Shown piece by piece: positions 26,054 through 35,173 of a stretch of 64,000 bases of DNA. The notes below the pieces were generated by a model. It was not told the DNA's origin, ran no database searches, and saw only the letters and a program-made list of their open reading frames with translations. Source of the DNA: Acidobacteriota bacterium (GTDB lineage: Bacteria > Acidobacteriota > Terriglobia > Terriglobales > Acidobacteriaceae); NCBI GenBank assembly GCA_003010405.1, contig PJLO01000003.1:248001-312000 (forward strand), read 5' to 3'. The position numbers and the translations under genes were made by a program. Each line of letters starts with the position of its first letter. The stretch's first letter is position 1.

Positions 26054-27274
26054 TCAGTCCCCCTGTGGCAGTTGTGGCGCATAGCGCGTTCCTAGAAATA
26101 ACACTCCCGCTGAGATCGCAATCGCCGTTGAGGCTGCCACGAACGCCATCTGCATATTGCTTCGATCGGAAATGTATCCCATGAGGCTGGGTGAAAATGC
26201 ATCTCCCAGAAGATGGATTGTGAAGAGGTTTACAGCGAATGCCGTCGAGCGAATCGGAGCAGAAACCGAGTTCAAAACTGCGGCATTGAGAGGAGCCGTG
26301 TTGAGCAGCAAAAAGAACTCGCCTAAAAAGATTGCCGGATACATCCATGCCCCGTCATGAAAGACCGCAAGCAGCACAGCAGGCAGTGCCAGTGACATTC
26401 CGAGGGCACTTATCAGACAGTGTCCACCACGCTTGATTGCCTCCATCCGGTCACCCAGCCATCCGCCAAACATCGTTGCGAGAATTCCGGCAGCCAGCGT
26501 CATTAAACCAAAACGCAGGTTTGCGTCCGCCAGAGGAACACGTCGAATGCGCGAAAGAAAAGTCGGCATCCAGACCTGCATTCCTCCAACCGCAAAGCTC
26601 ATCATCGCCATGCCCAGCGTCGCCGTCCAGAACGCCGCATTATGCCAAAGCCCTAAAAAAGTGCCTCGCTCCAGCGTGACAGCCAGGCGGTCCTGCGCTC
26701 CGCGCTTCGGTTCCGGAATCAGTAGAAGAAGCAATCCCAGTACTGCGCCCGGCACAGAGCCAACAAGAAACGGGAAGCGCCATCCCCATCGCGCCCCCAA
26801 GGCGCCGCCCAGCAGGTACCCGAGCGCTGTTCCCACTGGAATCGCCAGGTAGAAAACCGAAAGCACACGGCCACGACGGTATTCCGGATGCATGTCTGAG
26901 AGGAAAGACGGTGCAATGGCCACGAATGTGGCCTCGCCTACACCGACGACGGTGTGACGAATCATCAGCTCCGTAAAATTATGGGTCACCGCTGTAAGCA
27001 GCGTTGCGACGCTCCAGATCAGCGCCCCAGCGCACATGATCCTTCCACGCGGGTAACGATCGGCAAGCCAACCCACCACCGGAGCCGTTACCATGTAGCA
27101 AAAGAAAAACGCAGTCGTCAGCAGCCCAAACTTTGCATCCGATCCCGGAAATTCATGCTGCACGAGCGGCTGCACGGCAAACAGGACCGACCGGTCGATG
27201 TAATTCACAAAGTTCAGCGCCGTGAGTATTGCCAGCGCTGCCATTGCCCCACGCAGTCCATGCTCTTCGGCCAA
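26054..27274 (-). CDS. MFS transporter, Spinster-like
   Basis: The 406-residue product has 12 predicted helices and the MFS signature between helices 2 and 3 (GWLADRYPRGRIM). The first helix with LNFVNYIDRSVLFAVQPLV and the GVGEATFVAIAPSFLSDM segment match the Spinster-like group, whose members move lipids or sugars in other organisms. The start is a TTG at 27274 with no strong ribosome-binding site; an internal Met at residue 11 is a possible alternative. It is translationally coupled to the glycosyltransferase that follows, so the pair may move and glycosylate one lipid-linked compound (inference). Confidence 0.85.
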   Translation of the reverse strand: MAEEHGLRGAMAALAILTALNFVNYIDRSVLFAVQPLVQHEFPGSDAKFGLLTTAFFFCYMVTAPVVGWLADRYPRGRIMCAGALIWSVATLLTAVTHNFTELMIRHTVVGVGEATFVAIAPSFLSDMHPEYRRGRVLSVFYLAIPVGTALGYLLGGALGARWGWRFPFLVGSVPGAVLGLLLLLIPEPKRGAQDRLAVTLERGTFLGLWHNAAFWTATLGMAMMSFAVGGMQVWMPTFLSRIRRVPLADANLRFGLMTLAAGILATMFGGWLGDRMEAIKRGGHCLISALGMSLALPAVLLAVFHDGAWMYPAIFLGEFFLLLNTAPLNAAVLNSVSAPIRSTAFAVNLFTIHLLGDAFSPSLMGYISDRSNMQMAFVAASTAIAISAGVLFLGTRYAPQLPQGD

Positions 27275-27327
27275 GCGGTTTGCCCCGTTCCAGATAAAGT
27301 GCGGTCAAATCAGACAGCCAACTGCTA

Positions 27328-27756
27328 CTATTTCTTTTTTCTTGGCCAGCGTGCTTCCACCAGCGTTCCCATTCCGCCACGCGGCCGGAACTGCCCTCGC
27401 ACTTCGCAGAACACCGGCTTTGTTGCCTTCACAACGTCTTCAAGAATCCGGTTCACCACATTTTCCTGAAAAATTCCGACGTTGCGGTATTCAGTGATGT
27501 ATTCCTTCAGTGATTTCAATTCCAGGCAGAGCTTATCTGGCACGTATCGAATCCAAATTATGCCGAAATCCGGCAAACCGGTCTTGGGACAAACCGACGT
27601 GAATTCAGGGATGTCAATCTCGATTTCGTAGCCGGGATACTGATTTGGCCAGCATTCGATGGACGGGAAGTTGTGATCCAGACCGCTGGCGGCGTGATCC
27701 GGGGTATAACCCAGACGGGTGGCGCCCGGAATCGCTGTTTTCTTTTTTGTAGCCAT
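27328..27756 (-). CDS. queF: NADPH-dependent 7-cyano-7-deazaguanine reductase
   Basis: QueF reduces preQ0 to preQ1 in queuosine synthesis, using two NADPH and a covalent thioimide with the catalytic Cys. The 142 residues correspond to the short unimodular form. The active site is Cys56 with Asp63 (SVCPKTGLPDFG), and the QueF motif is ELKSLKEYI with the following YRN. The C-terminal GQFRPRGGMGT is also conserved. No queC, queD or queE is near. Confidence 0.95.
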   Translation of the reverse strand: MATKKKTAIPGATRLGYTPDHAASGLDHNFPSIECWPNQYPGYEIEIDIPEFTSVCPKTGLPDFGIIWIRYVPDKLCLELKSLKEYITEYRNVGIFQENVVNRILEDVVKATKPVFCEVRGQFRPRGGMGTLVEARWPRKKK

Positions 27757-27781
27757 TCGGCTATTTTAGCCGACCAGCAGC

Positions 27782-28687
27782 TTACGCCGCGATATCCCTT
27801 TTGCCTGGCTGCTCTGGTTTCACCTTCTCCGGTGGAGTCTGCTTCAGCCAAAGAGATCCATCCCCACTCGCCTGCAGCACTTTGCTGTTGATCTTTGCAC
27901 CGAGCAAAACCATGAACGAAGTCCAATTAAGCCAGATCATTAGTGCAATCACTCCACCCAGCGCACCATACGTGATATTCAGGTTCGCAAATCTCTGGAA
28001 ATAAATTCCCAGTGCAGAAGAAAGGGCCAGCCCGGCTGCTGTCGCGAAAACAGCGCCAGCCAGCGTGTGGAAAAATCTCTGTTTTACATTCGGGGCGAGA
28101 AAATACACGAATTCAACCGACGTAACGACAAATGCAGCCGAAGCTCCCCAGCGCAAAATTGGCCAAATCCGTGCCCACAGAAAACTCACATGCAACACCC
28201 CTGTCAGCCACTCGCCAAATCTCGGCCCCACAAGCATCAATATCAGCGATATCAGGAGCAGCCCGCCGCTCATAAAAGTCAACAGAACTGCCAGCCCTCG
28301 CGTTTTCCAATAGGGGCGTGTCTCAGGCACGCCATAGGCCACGTTTAGAGCCTCGATCATCTCGGAAAATCCGCTGGAAGCAGTCCAAAGTGAACCGACC
28401 AGTCCAAGAGACAGCAATGCTCCACGATGCGGCGTAGCCACATCCTGCAGAATATGGCGCACGACTCCCAAGCTATCCGCAGGGATCGCAGAAGCGATGA
28501 ACGTCATTACCTGGCTGTACATGCCCGAAACCGGCAAAAATCCAACCACGGCTGACATTGCGATTAGCGCAGGAAATAAGCTCAAAAGAAAGTAGTAGGA
28601 CAATGCCGCCGCGAAGGCCATTGTGTGATTCTGATCAATTTCCGCGCCTACCTTCTTAATTCCACTAACCCAATTTCCTCCACTCAT
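27782..28687 (-). CDS. YihY/BrkB-family inner membrane protein
   Basis: The 301-residue product has six membrane helices and the family's N-terminal NHTMAFAAALSYYFLLSLFPALIA. Later segments ALNVAYGVPETRPYWKTRGLA and the last helices with LNITYGALGGVIALMIWLNW are characteristic. The family was misnamed ribonuclease BN; its members are polytopic membrane proteins of unproven function. The start is the ATG at 28687 with AAGGGTG upstream; the frame extends further with no family similarity. It is divergent from the efflux adaptor gene. Confidence 0.88.
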   Translation of the reverse strand: MSGGNWVSGIKKVGAEIDQNHTMAFAAALSYYFLLSLFPALIAMSAVVGFLPVSGMYSQVMTFIASAIPADSLGVVRHILQDVATPHRGALLSLGLVGSLWTASSGFSEMIEALNVAYGVPETRPYWKTRGLAVLLTFMSGGLLLISLILMLVGPRFGEWLTGVLHVSFLWARIWPILRWGASAAFVVTSVEFVYFLAPNVKQRFFHTLAGAVFATAAGLALSSALGIYFQRFANLNITYGALGGVIALMIWLNWTSFMVLLGAKINSKVLQASGDGSLWLKQTPPEKVKPEQPGKRDIAA

Positions 28688-28979
28688 ACACAACACCCTT
28701 GTGCCGAAATTCGTTGCCTCATCTCTTCGATGGCGTTTCCATAAGCACACATTGGCGTTTTTTTTGCAGTGGCTCGAAATTGCAAAATCAAAATGGACGA
28801 AGTAAACGGAGGTTTTCCTACAGGCAAAATGATGACCGTACAGCAAGCTAAACTGAAACTCCGCCCCGCTTTCTTATCAATTATTCAATCTAGTAACTTG
28901 CCAAACCTGCTACGAACCTCCTAGTCTTGAACAGTTAATCTCAAGACAGCTTTGCTCGGATATACTGAAGTCATCACTC
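28688..28979. other. Divergent intergenic region, yihY-like gene and efflux adaptor
   Basis: These 292 bases separate divergent start codons and must hold promoters for both directions. They are AT-richer than their surroundings with several A/T runs (for example around 28745-28800). I found no hairpin, repeat or convincing operator. Confidence 0.35.
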
Positions 28980-30239
28980 ATGGTTAATGAACCTTCTAAC
29001 AGTGCGAACGGTGGAGCGCGACGGCCCTGGATCACCACAGTGGCCATCCTGCTGGTAGTGCTTCTGGCAGTGGGAGCTTATCTTAAGCTGCGACCACGAC
29101 GAATCCGTATTTCGGTAGTGCAACCCGCTTTACAAGCCGTCTCCAGTTCAATTACCACAAACGGGAAAATCGAGCCCATTCACAGCTTTGAAGCCCACGC
29201 TCCTTTAGCCGTCACAGTCAAAAAGGTATTGATCAAGGAAGGCGATCGAGTAAAAGCCGGTCAGTTGCTACTTGTGCTGGATGACAGCCGTGCCCGCAGC
29301 GACCTAGCGCTCGCTCGAACACGCCTAAAAACGGCACAGGCTGGATACTCTGCTCTTTTAGCCGGGGGCAGCCAGCAACAGCTACTCGTTCGCCAGGCGG
29401 ATCGACAGAAGGCCATCACTGATCGCGATGCGGCGCAGCGCCAGCTTTCCTCGCTCGAACGGCTTCAGCAGCGCGGTGCTGCCAGCCCGGACGAAGTAGC
29501 GGCAGCGCGCGACCGTTTCTCTCGTGCCCAAGCCGATCTTGCCCAGCTTGACTCCCAAGTCCGCTATTCTCCGCAGGATCTGGCGCGATCGAAGGCTGAA
29601 ATCGCCGACGCTGAAGCGAATATTGCAGTCGCCCAGGAAACCATCCGCAATTCCAATATTCGCGCTCCCTTCGACGGAACCGTTTACTATCTCCCGGCGC
29701 GCCTCGGCGCTTTCGTAAATGCCGGAGAGCTCCTGTTGCAGGAAGCCGATCTCAGCCAAATGCAGGTTCGCGCCTTTGTTGATGAACCTGAGCTCGGACG
29801 CCTGGCCGTTGGCGAGACCACTAAAATCACCTGGGATGCTCTTCCCGGACGCACGTGGCAGGGCACAGTCACAACGGTTCCTTCAACAGTTGTCAATCGC
29901 GGCTCGCGTGTAGTCGGTGAAGTGCTCTGCAAATTTGATAACTCCGACCGATTATTGCTTCCCAACCTGAACGTGAGCGTCACAATCATCGCAAACAGCA
30001 AGGACAACGCCCTCACTGTTCCTCGTGAAGCCGTGCGGGAGGATGCGGGCCACAGTTTCCTTTACGTCCTCCAAGGCAATCGCTTGCATCGTCGCGAGAT
30101 AAAACTTGGCATCTCTAATCTGACTCGGGTCGAGATTCTCAGCGGAATCTCCCAAAACGACATTATCGCGGTCCACTCGTTCAGCCCCGCGCCCTTTTCG
30201 GACGGAGTCGAGGTAAAAATAGTCGAGAATCCTTCCTAA
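28980..30239 (+). CDS. Periplasmic adaptor subunit of an efflux system (HlyD/MacA-like)
   Basis: The 419-residue product has an N-terminal membrane anchor (TTVAILLVVLLAVGAYLKL) and then a membrane-fusion-protein layout. The first lipoyl half is VTVKKVLIKEGDRVKAGQLL. An alpha-hairpin with heptads (about residues 100-215) follows, with the second lipoyl half at RAPFDGTVYYLPARLGAFV. The beta-barrel and membrane-proximal domains end the chain. Such proteins join an inner-membrane pump to a TolC channel. The gene overlaps the next by one base (stop TAA and start ATG share an A). Its partner pump is not encoded beside it: the cluster continues with a TPR protein and TolC. Confidence 0.88.
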   Translation: MVNEPSNSANGGARRPWITTVAILLVVLLAVGAYLKLRPRRIRISVVQPALQAVSSSITTNGKIEPIHSFEAHAPLAVTVKKVLIKEGDRVKAGQLLLVLDDSRARSDLALARTRLKTAQAGYSALLAGGSQQQLLVRQADRQKAITDRDAAQRQLSSLERLQQRGAASPDEVAAARDRFSRAQADLAQLDSQVRYSPQDLARSKAEIADAEANIAVAQETIRNSNIRAPFDGTVYYLPARLGAFVNAGELLLQEADLSQMQVRAFVDEPELGRLAVGETTKITWDALPGRTWQGTVTTVPSTVVNRGSRVVGEVLCKFDNSDRLLLPNLNVSVTIIANSKDNALTVPREAVREDAGHSFLYVLQGNRLHRREIKLGISNLTRVEILSGISQNDIIAVHSFSPAPFSDGVEVKIVENPS

Positions 30240-31231
30240 TGAGCAGAGACTTTTGCTTTCGCTTGCGAACTCTATTTCCAGTCGGCAACTTGTTGCTTAT
30301 GCTGCTGTTGCTGGCGACCACTGCCCGTGCGGCAACTACAGACCCCAAGGAACTGCTCAACAACGGGCAAGTCGATGAAGTACTGAGGCTCGTGGCTCCG
30401 CGTGCGACAGGCAATAACGCTGCGGCTTTTAATTACCTTGGGCGTGCCTATTATGAACTTGGAGACTGGGATAACGCGGTACGCAACTGCGAACGTGCCA
30501 CACAGATAGCCCCCAATAATGCCGAATTTCAACTCTGGCTGGCCCGCAGTTACGGCGAAAAAGCCAATGCTGCCAGGCCAATTTCCGCCTACTCACTGGC
30601 TCGCAAGTCAGTCGCAGCCTTCACTGCGGCGCGCAATCTTGATCGCCATAACCTGGCAATAGCCCGTGATCTCGGCGAGTATTATTCCACTGCACCATCT
30701 ATGGTTGGAGGAGGCAGCGACAAGGCTCTTGCCTTAGCCGCGGAAATGGCCTCCGAGTATCCCTCCGCCGCTGCGTGGTTACGTGCCATGGTTGCCGCCC
30801 ACAATGGCAACGACACGGAGGCTGAGCGCGAGTACAACGAATCCATCCGACTCGACCGCTATTCTGCTTCCACCTACATCGAACTCGCCCGTTTTCTGCG
30901 AAAAAATAAGAAATGGGATTACTTCCAACAGACGATAGAACGCGCAATCAAGTCCTCGCGTATCCGGCCCGTGGACCGCTTCGACGCTGCCGAGCTACTT
31001 ATAAGAGCTAATCGTGCTCTGCCCGTAGCCGCACAACTGTTGAGAGCCTACATCCAAAGCGGCCACACGGAGGAGAGCGCGCCTCTCTTTCGCGCCCACT
31101 TTCTTCTCGGCGAAGTCCTCATGAAAACTGGAGACTCTGCTCAAGCTGCGTCCGAGTACCGGGCAGCACTTGCCTTGGCCAGTAGTTATCGACCTGCGGC
31201 AGACGCTCTGCGACGCTTGGAGCGTCGCTAG
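30239..31231 (+). CDS. Secreted TPR-repeat protein
   Basis: The 330-residue product has a signal peptide (LLLMLLLLATTARAA) after a short basic start, then tetratricopeptide-like helical repeats. The first repeats are near AAFNYLGRAYYELGDWDNAVRNCERATQIAPNN, later ones near DRYSASTYIELARFLRKNKKWDYFQQ and the last near HFLLGEVLMKTGDSAQAASEYRAALALA. TPR proteins mediate protein contacts. Sitting between the adaptor and TolC genes and overlapping the adaptor stop, it may be an accessory of that system in the periplasm (inference). Confidence 0.82.
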   Translation: MSRDFCFRLRTLFPVGNLLLMLLLLATTARAATTDPKELLNNGQVDEVLRLVAPRATGNNAAAFNYLGRAYYELGDWDNAVRNCERATQIAPNNAEFQLWLARSYGEKANAARPISAYSLARKSVAAFTAARNLDRHNLAIARDLGEYYSTAPSMVGGGSDKALALAAEMASEYPSAAAWLRAMVAAHNGNDTEAEREYNESIRLDRYSASTYIELARFLRKNKKWDYFQQTIERAIKSSRIRPVDRFDAAELLIRANRALPVAAQLLRAYIQSGHTEESAPLFRAHFLLGEVLMKTGDSAQAASEYRAALALASSYRPAADALRRLERR

Positions 31232-31274
31232 AGCGGTCCCGACCGCGCCGCGTCCAGAGGAAAACGACTGACAC

Positions 31275-32591
31275 ATGACCCAAACGAGCTTCATGAAATT
31301 CCGGATTCTCCTGATTGCCCTGCTGCTCGCGGCCCTGCTGTTTTCAGCCGCACCGATCCTCTCCGCCGAAACGATCGAGTTTCACCAGGCCATAGAACTT
31401 GCGCTTAAACATAGCGGCAGCATGGTCATAGCTTCTGCCGAACGTACTCGCGCGGCGCAGCGCTACCGTGTGGAGCGCTACAACTACTATCCCAGCATAG
31501 TGTTCGGCTCCGGACTGGGCTACAGCTATGGACAGCCGGTAGCCATCGCGGGCCAGGCACCCTCAATATTTAACGTCACTCACAATCAAACCTTGATAAA
31601 CCTTTCCGCCCGTGAACTGATGAAGGCCGCTCACAGCGACTCAATTGCGGCCAATATCGATTATGTGGATCGCAGCGAACAGGTAATTCTCGATACTTCC
31701 CTGCTCTACATTGAACTGGACAACGCGCAGCGGCGACTTGCGGTAGCTCACGACCAGAAGCGGTCCGTCGATAAATCGTTGTACATCGCGCAGCAACGCC
31801 GGCAAGAAGGCCTCGGAACTTTGCTTGATGCTAAGCGCGCCGAACTTGATGGCGCGCGAGTGGATCTCCGCATTGCCGAACTCGAAGCCTCAGTTGACGT
31901 TCTGCGTGAGCAACTCGGTCGCGCCGTCGGTCTCAACCCTGCAACCCTGGCAATTGTAAGCACCTCGATTCCGGCAGCTCCGCCAGTGCGTCAGAAAGAA
32001 GATATTTCCTCACTTGCGCTCGCCAACTCCGCCACTGTCCGCGTCGCCGATGAACGAGTGCGTGCAGCCAAGGCGCGCGCCAGAGCCGAGCACAAGATGA
32101 AATATCCCTCCATCGACTTGGCCGGACAGTATGCGGAGTTCTCGACCTTCAACAATTACGACCAGTACTATAGTAATTTTTCTCGTCATAACTACAGCTT
32201 TGGCATGAATTTTCGTATCCCCCTCTTCAATCTAAGTCAGAACGCCAGATCTGCCGCCGCTGATGCTGAAGCACTGCATATCGAAGCCGATGCTCAGGCC
32301 GTACGCGACAAAGTTGCAACCGATGCCGTTCGTGCCCAGCATGACATCATCCACTTGCAGGCTTCCAGCAAGGTTGCCCGTCTGGAATACGAAGTTGCGC
32401 AGGCCAATATCGATGCCGTACAGCTTCATGTGCAGAACAACAAAGCCAACGCTCGCGACCAGGAAATGGCTCGCGCCGATGTTGCTAACCGGCAGGTTTC
32501 GCTTTTGCAGAGCCAATTCGAGTTTTTCCGTGCTCAGCTTCAGCTACTCCGCCAAACCGGCGAATTGCACACGTGGGCGCTCGGCAAGTAA
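31275..32591 (+). CDS. TolC-family outer membrane efflux protein
   Basis: The 438-residue product has a signal peptide (LLIALLLAALLFSAAPILSAE) and two outer membrane efflux protein repeats. The first has IELALKHSGSMVIASAERTRAA; the second has FNLSQNARSAAADAEALHIEADAQA. Long helices rich in Ala, Gln and Arg form the periplasmic tunnel, and the strand regions are aromatic (YYPSIVFGSGLGYSYG, YDQYYSNFSRHNYSFG). It lies 44 bases after the TPR gene in what is probably one operon with the adaptor. A lipoprotein variant (OprM type) is excluded as no lipobox is seen. Confidence 0.88.
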   Translation: MTQTSFMKFRILLIALLLAALLFSAAPILSAETIEFHQAIELALKHSGSMVIASAERTRAAQRYRVERYNYYPSIVFGSGLGYSYGQPVAIAGQAPSIFNVTHNQTLINLSARELMKAAHSDSIAANIDYVDRSEQVILDTSLLYIELDNAQRRLAVAHDQKRSVDKSLYIAQQRRQEGLGTLLDAKRAELDGARVDLRIAELEASVDVLREQLGRAVGLNPATLAIVSTSIPAAPPVRQKEDISSLALANSATVRVADERVRAAKARARAEHKMKYPSIDLAGQYAEFSTFNNYDQYYSNFSRHNYSFGMNFRIPLFNLSQNARSAAADAEALHIEADAQAVRDKVATDAVRAQHDIIHLQASSKVARLEYEVAQANIDAVQLHVQNNKANARDQEMARADVANRQVSLLQSQFEFFRAQLQLLRQTGELHTWALGK

Positions 32592-32684
32592 ATAGCGTGA
32601 ATTCGTCCGACGTCTGCTGTGGCCCTGAAGCCGGGGGCTTGAAACTTTGCTGTTCACGCTCTAGTATCGGCTCAGGAAACGGTT

Positions 32685-33128
32685 TTGACGATTCGTAAAT
32701 ATCTGGTTCTGCTTTGTGTTGTTGTTTTCGGCTCCATCGGAGACACATTCCTGGCGCGCGGCATGAAAGAGGTTGGAGCTATAGACGTCCATCATCTCGC
32801 GCACGTCTTTTCGGCTCTTGGCAATCCCTGGGTTGTTATTGGAATTTTTGCATTACTCGGCTTCATGTCCAGCTACATGATCGCGCTCTCCTTTGCCGAT
32901 CTCACCTACGTTCTTCCCGCCACAGCGATCGGCTACGTGTTCATGGCTCTTCTCTCCCGTTTTTGGCTGCATGAGTACATCAGCGCGCAGCGATGGCTCG
33001 GCATTGTTTTCATCACAGTTGGCGTCGGTCTGGTCGCCGGGGGACCAGCCCTCACGGAACATCCGCCTGCAAACGCATCCGATACATCCGAAACCGTAGA
33101 GGAAGAAACGGTGGAGGAACGCGTATGA
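32685..33128 (+). CDS. Half-size EamA/DMT-family transporter subunit A
   Basis: The 147-residue product has four membrane helices in the pattern of one EamA repeat, with GSIGDTFLARGMKEVG, SYMIALSFADLTYVLPATAIGYVFMALL and FWLHEYISAQRWLGIVFITVGVGLV, and a short acidic tail. Full DMT exporters have ten helices, whereas half-size members work as dimers (SMR proteins, ArnE/ArnF). It is followed by a second half-size gene overlapping by four bases, so a heterodimer is likely. The start is TTG at 32685 with CAGGAAAC upstream. The location after adaptor and TolC genes suggests cell-envelope export. Confidence 0.85.
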   Translation: MTIRKYLVLLCVVVFGSIGDTFLARGMKEVGAIDVHHLAHVFSALGNPWVVIGIFALLGFMSSYMIALSFADLTYVLPATAIGYVFMALLSRFWLHEYISAQRWLGIVFITVGVGLVAGGPALTEHPPANASDTSETVEEETVEERV

Positions 33129-33508
33129 AGACTCTATACACCTGGCTCTGCATCATTATCGTCGTTTGTACCGCAGCCGCAGGAGATGTTTTTATCGCTC
33201 AGGCCATGCGGCGGATCGGAGACCTCGGTGAGCTTCGGCGGAAGCAGGGGCTGGTTTCGGTTCTCACCCGGGTTCTCTCCAGCGGAGCTCTGTTTTGCGG
33301 AATTTTCTTTATGGCGCTGGCATTCTTCAGCAACCTGGTCGGCCTCTCCTGGGCGGATCTCAGCCTCATGGGCCCGGCCTCTGCCGCGCTCACGTTTGTC
33401 ACCAATGCGATTGGGGCCAAATTCTTTCTGGATGAGAATGTGGACAAGAGGCGCTGGTTCGCCACCGTTTTCGTCTGTTTAGGAGTCCTTCTGCTCACCA
33501 CCTCCTAA
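33125..33508 (+). CDS. Half-size EamA/DMT-family transporter subunit B
   Basis: The 127-residue product has four helices in the same EamA pattern as its neighbour (CTAAAGDVFIAQAMRRIGDL, LGVLLLTTS at the end, FLDENVDKRRWFATVFVCLG for the charged loop). Its ATG overlaps the stop of the first half-size gene (ATGA junction), a strong sign of a paired heterodimer. The lengths (147 and 127) are close to those of ArnE and ArnF, which flip undecaprenyl-phosphate-aminoarabinose, but no arn genes are in the window. Substrate unknown. Confidence 0.85.
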   Translation: MKTLYTWLCIIIVVCTAAAGDVFIAQAMRRIGDLGELRRKQGLVSVLTRVLSSGALFCGIFFMALAFFSNLVGLSWADLSLMGPASAALTFVTNAIGAKFFLDENVDKRRWFATVFVCLGVLLLTTS

Positions 33509-33577
33509 TGCCGCGCTTCTCAATGCTTGCGCCCTGCTGTGAGCCAGTCTCCAACTGCTGATAAAATACTTCAAAGA

Positions 33578-35119
33578 ATGCCCATAAACGGCGGTCCCGT
33601 GCCACTCGAAAACAACTCACCATCTCCTTCTCCGCGTCCACGCGTCGGATTTGTCAGCCTCGGTTGTCCCAAAAACCTTGTCGACTCCGAAGTTATGATG
33701 GGAATGCTCGCTTCCTCCGGTGCCGAGATCACGGCACGCGCCGAAGACGCCGATATCATTGTCATCAACACCTGCTCGTTCATCGATACGGCAAAGCAGG
33801 AATCCGTTGACACAATTCTCGAAATGGTCGAGCACAAGACAAGCGGCCGCGCAAAAAAGCTAATCGTCACCGGATGTCTCGTCGAGCGCTATCGCGATGA
33901 GATTCAGAAGAATATTCCCGAAATCGACGCCGTCCTCGGAACCGGCGAACTGACTGACATTCTGGCCGCCGCCGGGGTAGTTGCTTCCGCTCCTGCGCCC
34001 GCACCGTTCACCATCATCAATTCTGGAGCACATTCGCAATCCAGTGCGTCGCAACAGCTTAAGAGCGGAAAGCATGAGCCCTCGTCGCGCCCAGAAGGTC
34101 TTTTGCGCGAAAAGGCTGGACGCTTTGCTCGCGACACCTGGGACGGCGCCAGACCTGAACTTCCCAGCTATCTGTATGACGAGAACACACCCCGCCTGCT
34201 CGCCACGCCGCGTTATTCGGCCTATATAAAGATCGCTGAGGGCTGTGATCATCCTTGTGCTTTCTGTATCATTCCGCAGCTTCGCGGCAAGTTCCGCTCT
34301 CGCAGCATCGCCTCTGTTGTCACCGAGGCCCAGCGACTGGCCGCACAGGGCGTTCGCGAAATCAATCTGATTGGGCAGGACACGACCTGCTTCGGAGAAG
34401 ATCTCGGGATTCAGGACGGTCTTGCCTCCCTGCTCGAACAGCTCGCGCAAGTCGAGGATCTCCGTTGGATTCGCTTCCTTTACGCTTATCCCAACAAAGT
34501 CACGCCGCGGTTGCTTGAGGTACTCGCAAAGTACCCGCGCCTTTGCCGCTATATCGACGTTCCGTTACAGCACGCCTCTGCGTCGGTGCTCAAGCGCATG
34601 AAGCGTGGCGGCTCGGCGGAGATCTTTCTCAAACTGATCGCCAAAATGCGCCAGACGGTCCCCGATCTCACCCTGCGCACCTCGTTCATTGTCGGCTTCC
34701 CGGGAGAAACCGAAGAGGACTTCCAGCAGCTTTGCGACTTCGTTACCACCGCACAATTCGACTGGCTTGGTGTTTTCTCTTATTCCGATGAGGAGGGTTC
34801 GCCCGCTTTTCATTTGGGAGACAAGGTGCCACAGCGGGAAATCGAGCGTCGCCGTCGTAAACTCATGCAGCTACAAAAGCGAATCAGCCGCAAGCGCCGC
34901 AAGCAGTGGATTGGCCGAGAAATTGAAGTTATGCTTGAAGGTCCCAGCGAGGAAACCGATCTCCTCTGGGAGGCCCGTACCCCGGCCCATGCTCCCGAGA
35001 TTGACGGCAAGGTTTTCATCAACGATTTTGGAGAGCACCACTCTCCCAAAGCAGGCGACTTCCATCGCGCCATTGTGGAAGAGGCCTACGAGTACGATCT
35101 TGTTGCAAGGTTGTTATAG
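33578..35119 (+). CDS. rimO: Ribosomal protein uS12 methylthiotransferase RimO
   Basis: RimO adds a methylthio group to an Asp of ribosomal protein S12 using two [4Fe-4S] clusters. The N-terminal UPF0004 domain cysteines are Cys30 (SLGCPKN), Cys66 (INTCSFID) and Cys100 (VTGCLVE). The radical-SAM cluster is Cys223/227/230 (EGCDHPCAFCIIPQLRGKFRSR). A TRAM domain ends the chain. The product is 513 residues, some 70 longer than Escherichia coli RimO, because of a low-complexity insert at about 130-205 between the N-terminal and radical-SAM domains. The ATG at 33578 is used; an upstream TTG at 33527 would add 17 residues, and neither has a strong ribosome-binding site. Confidence 0.94.
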   Translation: MPINGGPVPLENNSPSPSPRPRVGFVSLGCPKNLVDSEVMMGMLASSGAEITARAEDADIIVINTCSFIDTAKQESVDTILEMVEHKTSGRAKKLIVTGCLVERYRDEIQKNIPEIDAVLGTGELTDILAAAGVVASAPAPAPFTIINSGAHSQSSASQQLKSGKHEPSSRPEGLLREKAGRFARDTWDGARPELPSYLYDENTPRLLATPRYSAYIKIAEGCDHPCAFCIIPQLRGKFRSRSIASVVTEAQRLAAQGVREINLIGQDTTCFGEDLGIQDGLASLLEQLAQVEDLRWIRFLYAYPNKVTPRLLEVLAKYPRLCRYIDVPLQHASASVLKRMKRGGSAEIFLKLIAKMRQTVPDLTLRTSFIVGFPGETEEDFQQLCDFVTTAQFDWLGVFSYSDEEGSPAFHLGDKVPQREIERRRRKLMQLQKRISRKRRKQWIGREIEVMLEGPSEETDLLWEARTPAHAPEIDGKVFINDFGEHHSPKAGDFHRAIVEEAYEYDLVARLL

Positions 35120-35173
35120 AGACAAAGGCTGTTCGCTTTCTAAAGAATTGCCGCTTGAATTGAAATTTGATCC

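Noticed and set aside
32592..32684. Weak AAGCC/GGCTT hairpin after tolC as a terminator
   Set aside because: Stem of five pairs with a three-base loop and no T-run; not enough to support termination between tolC and the EamA pair.
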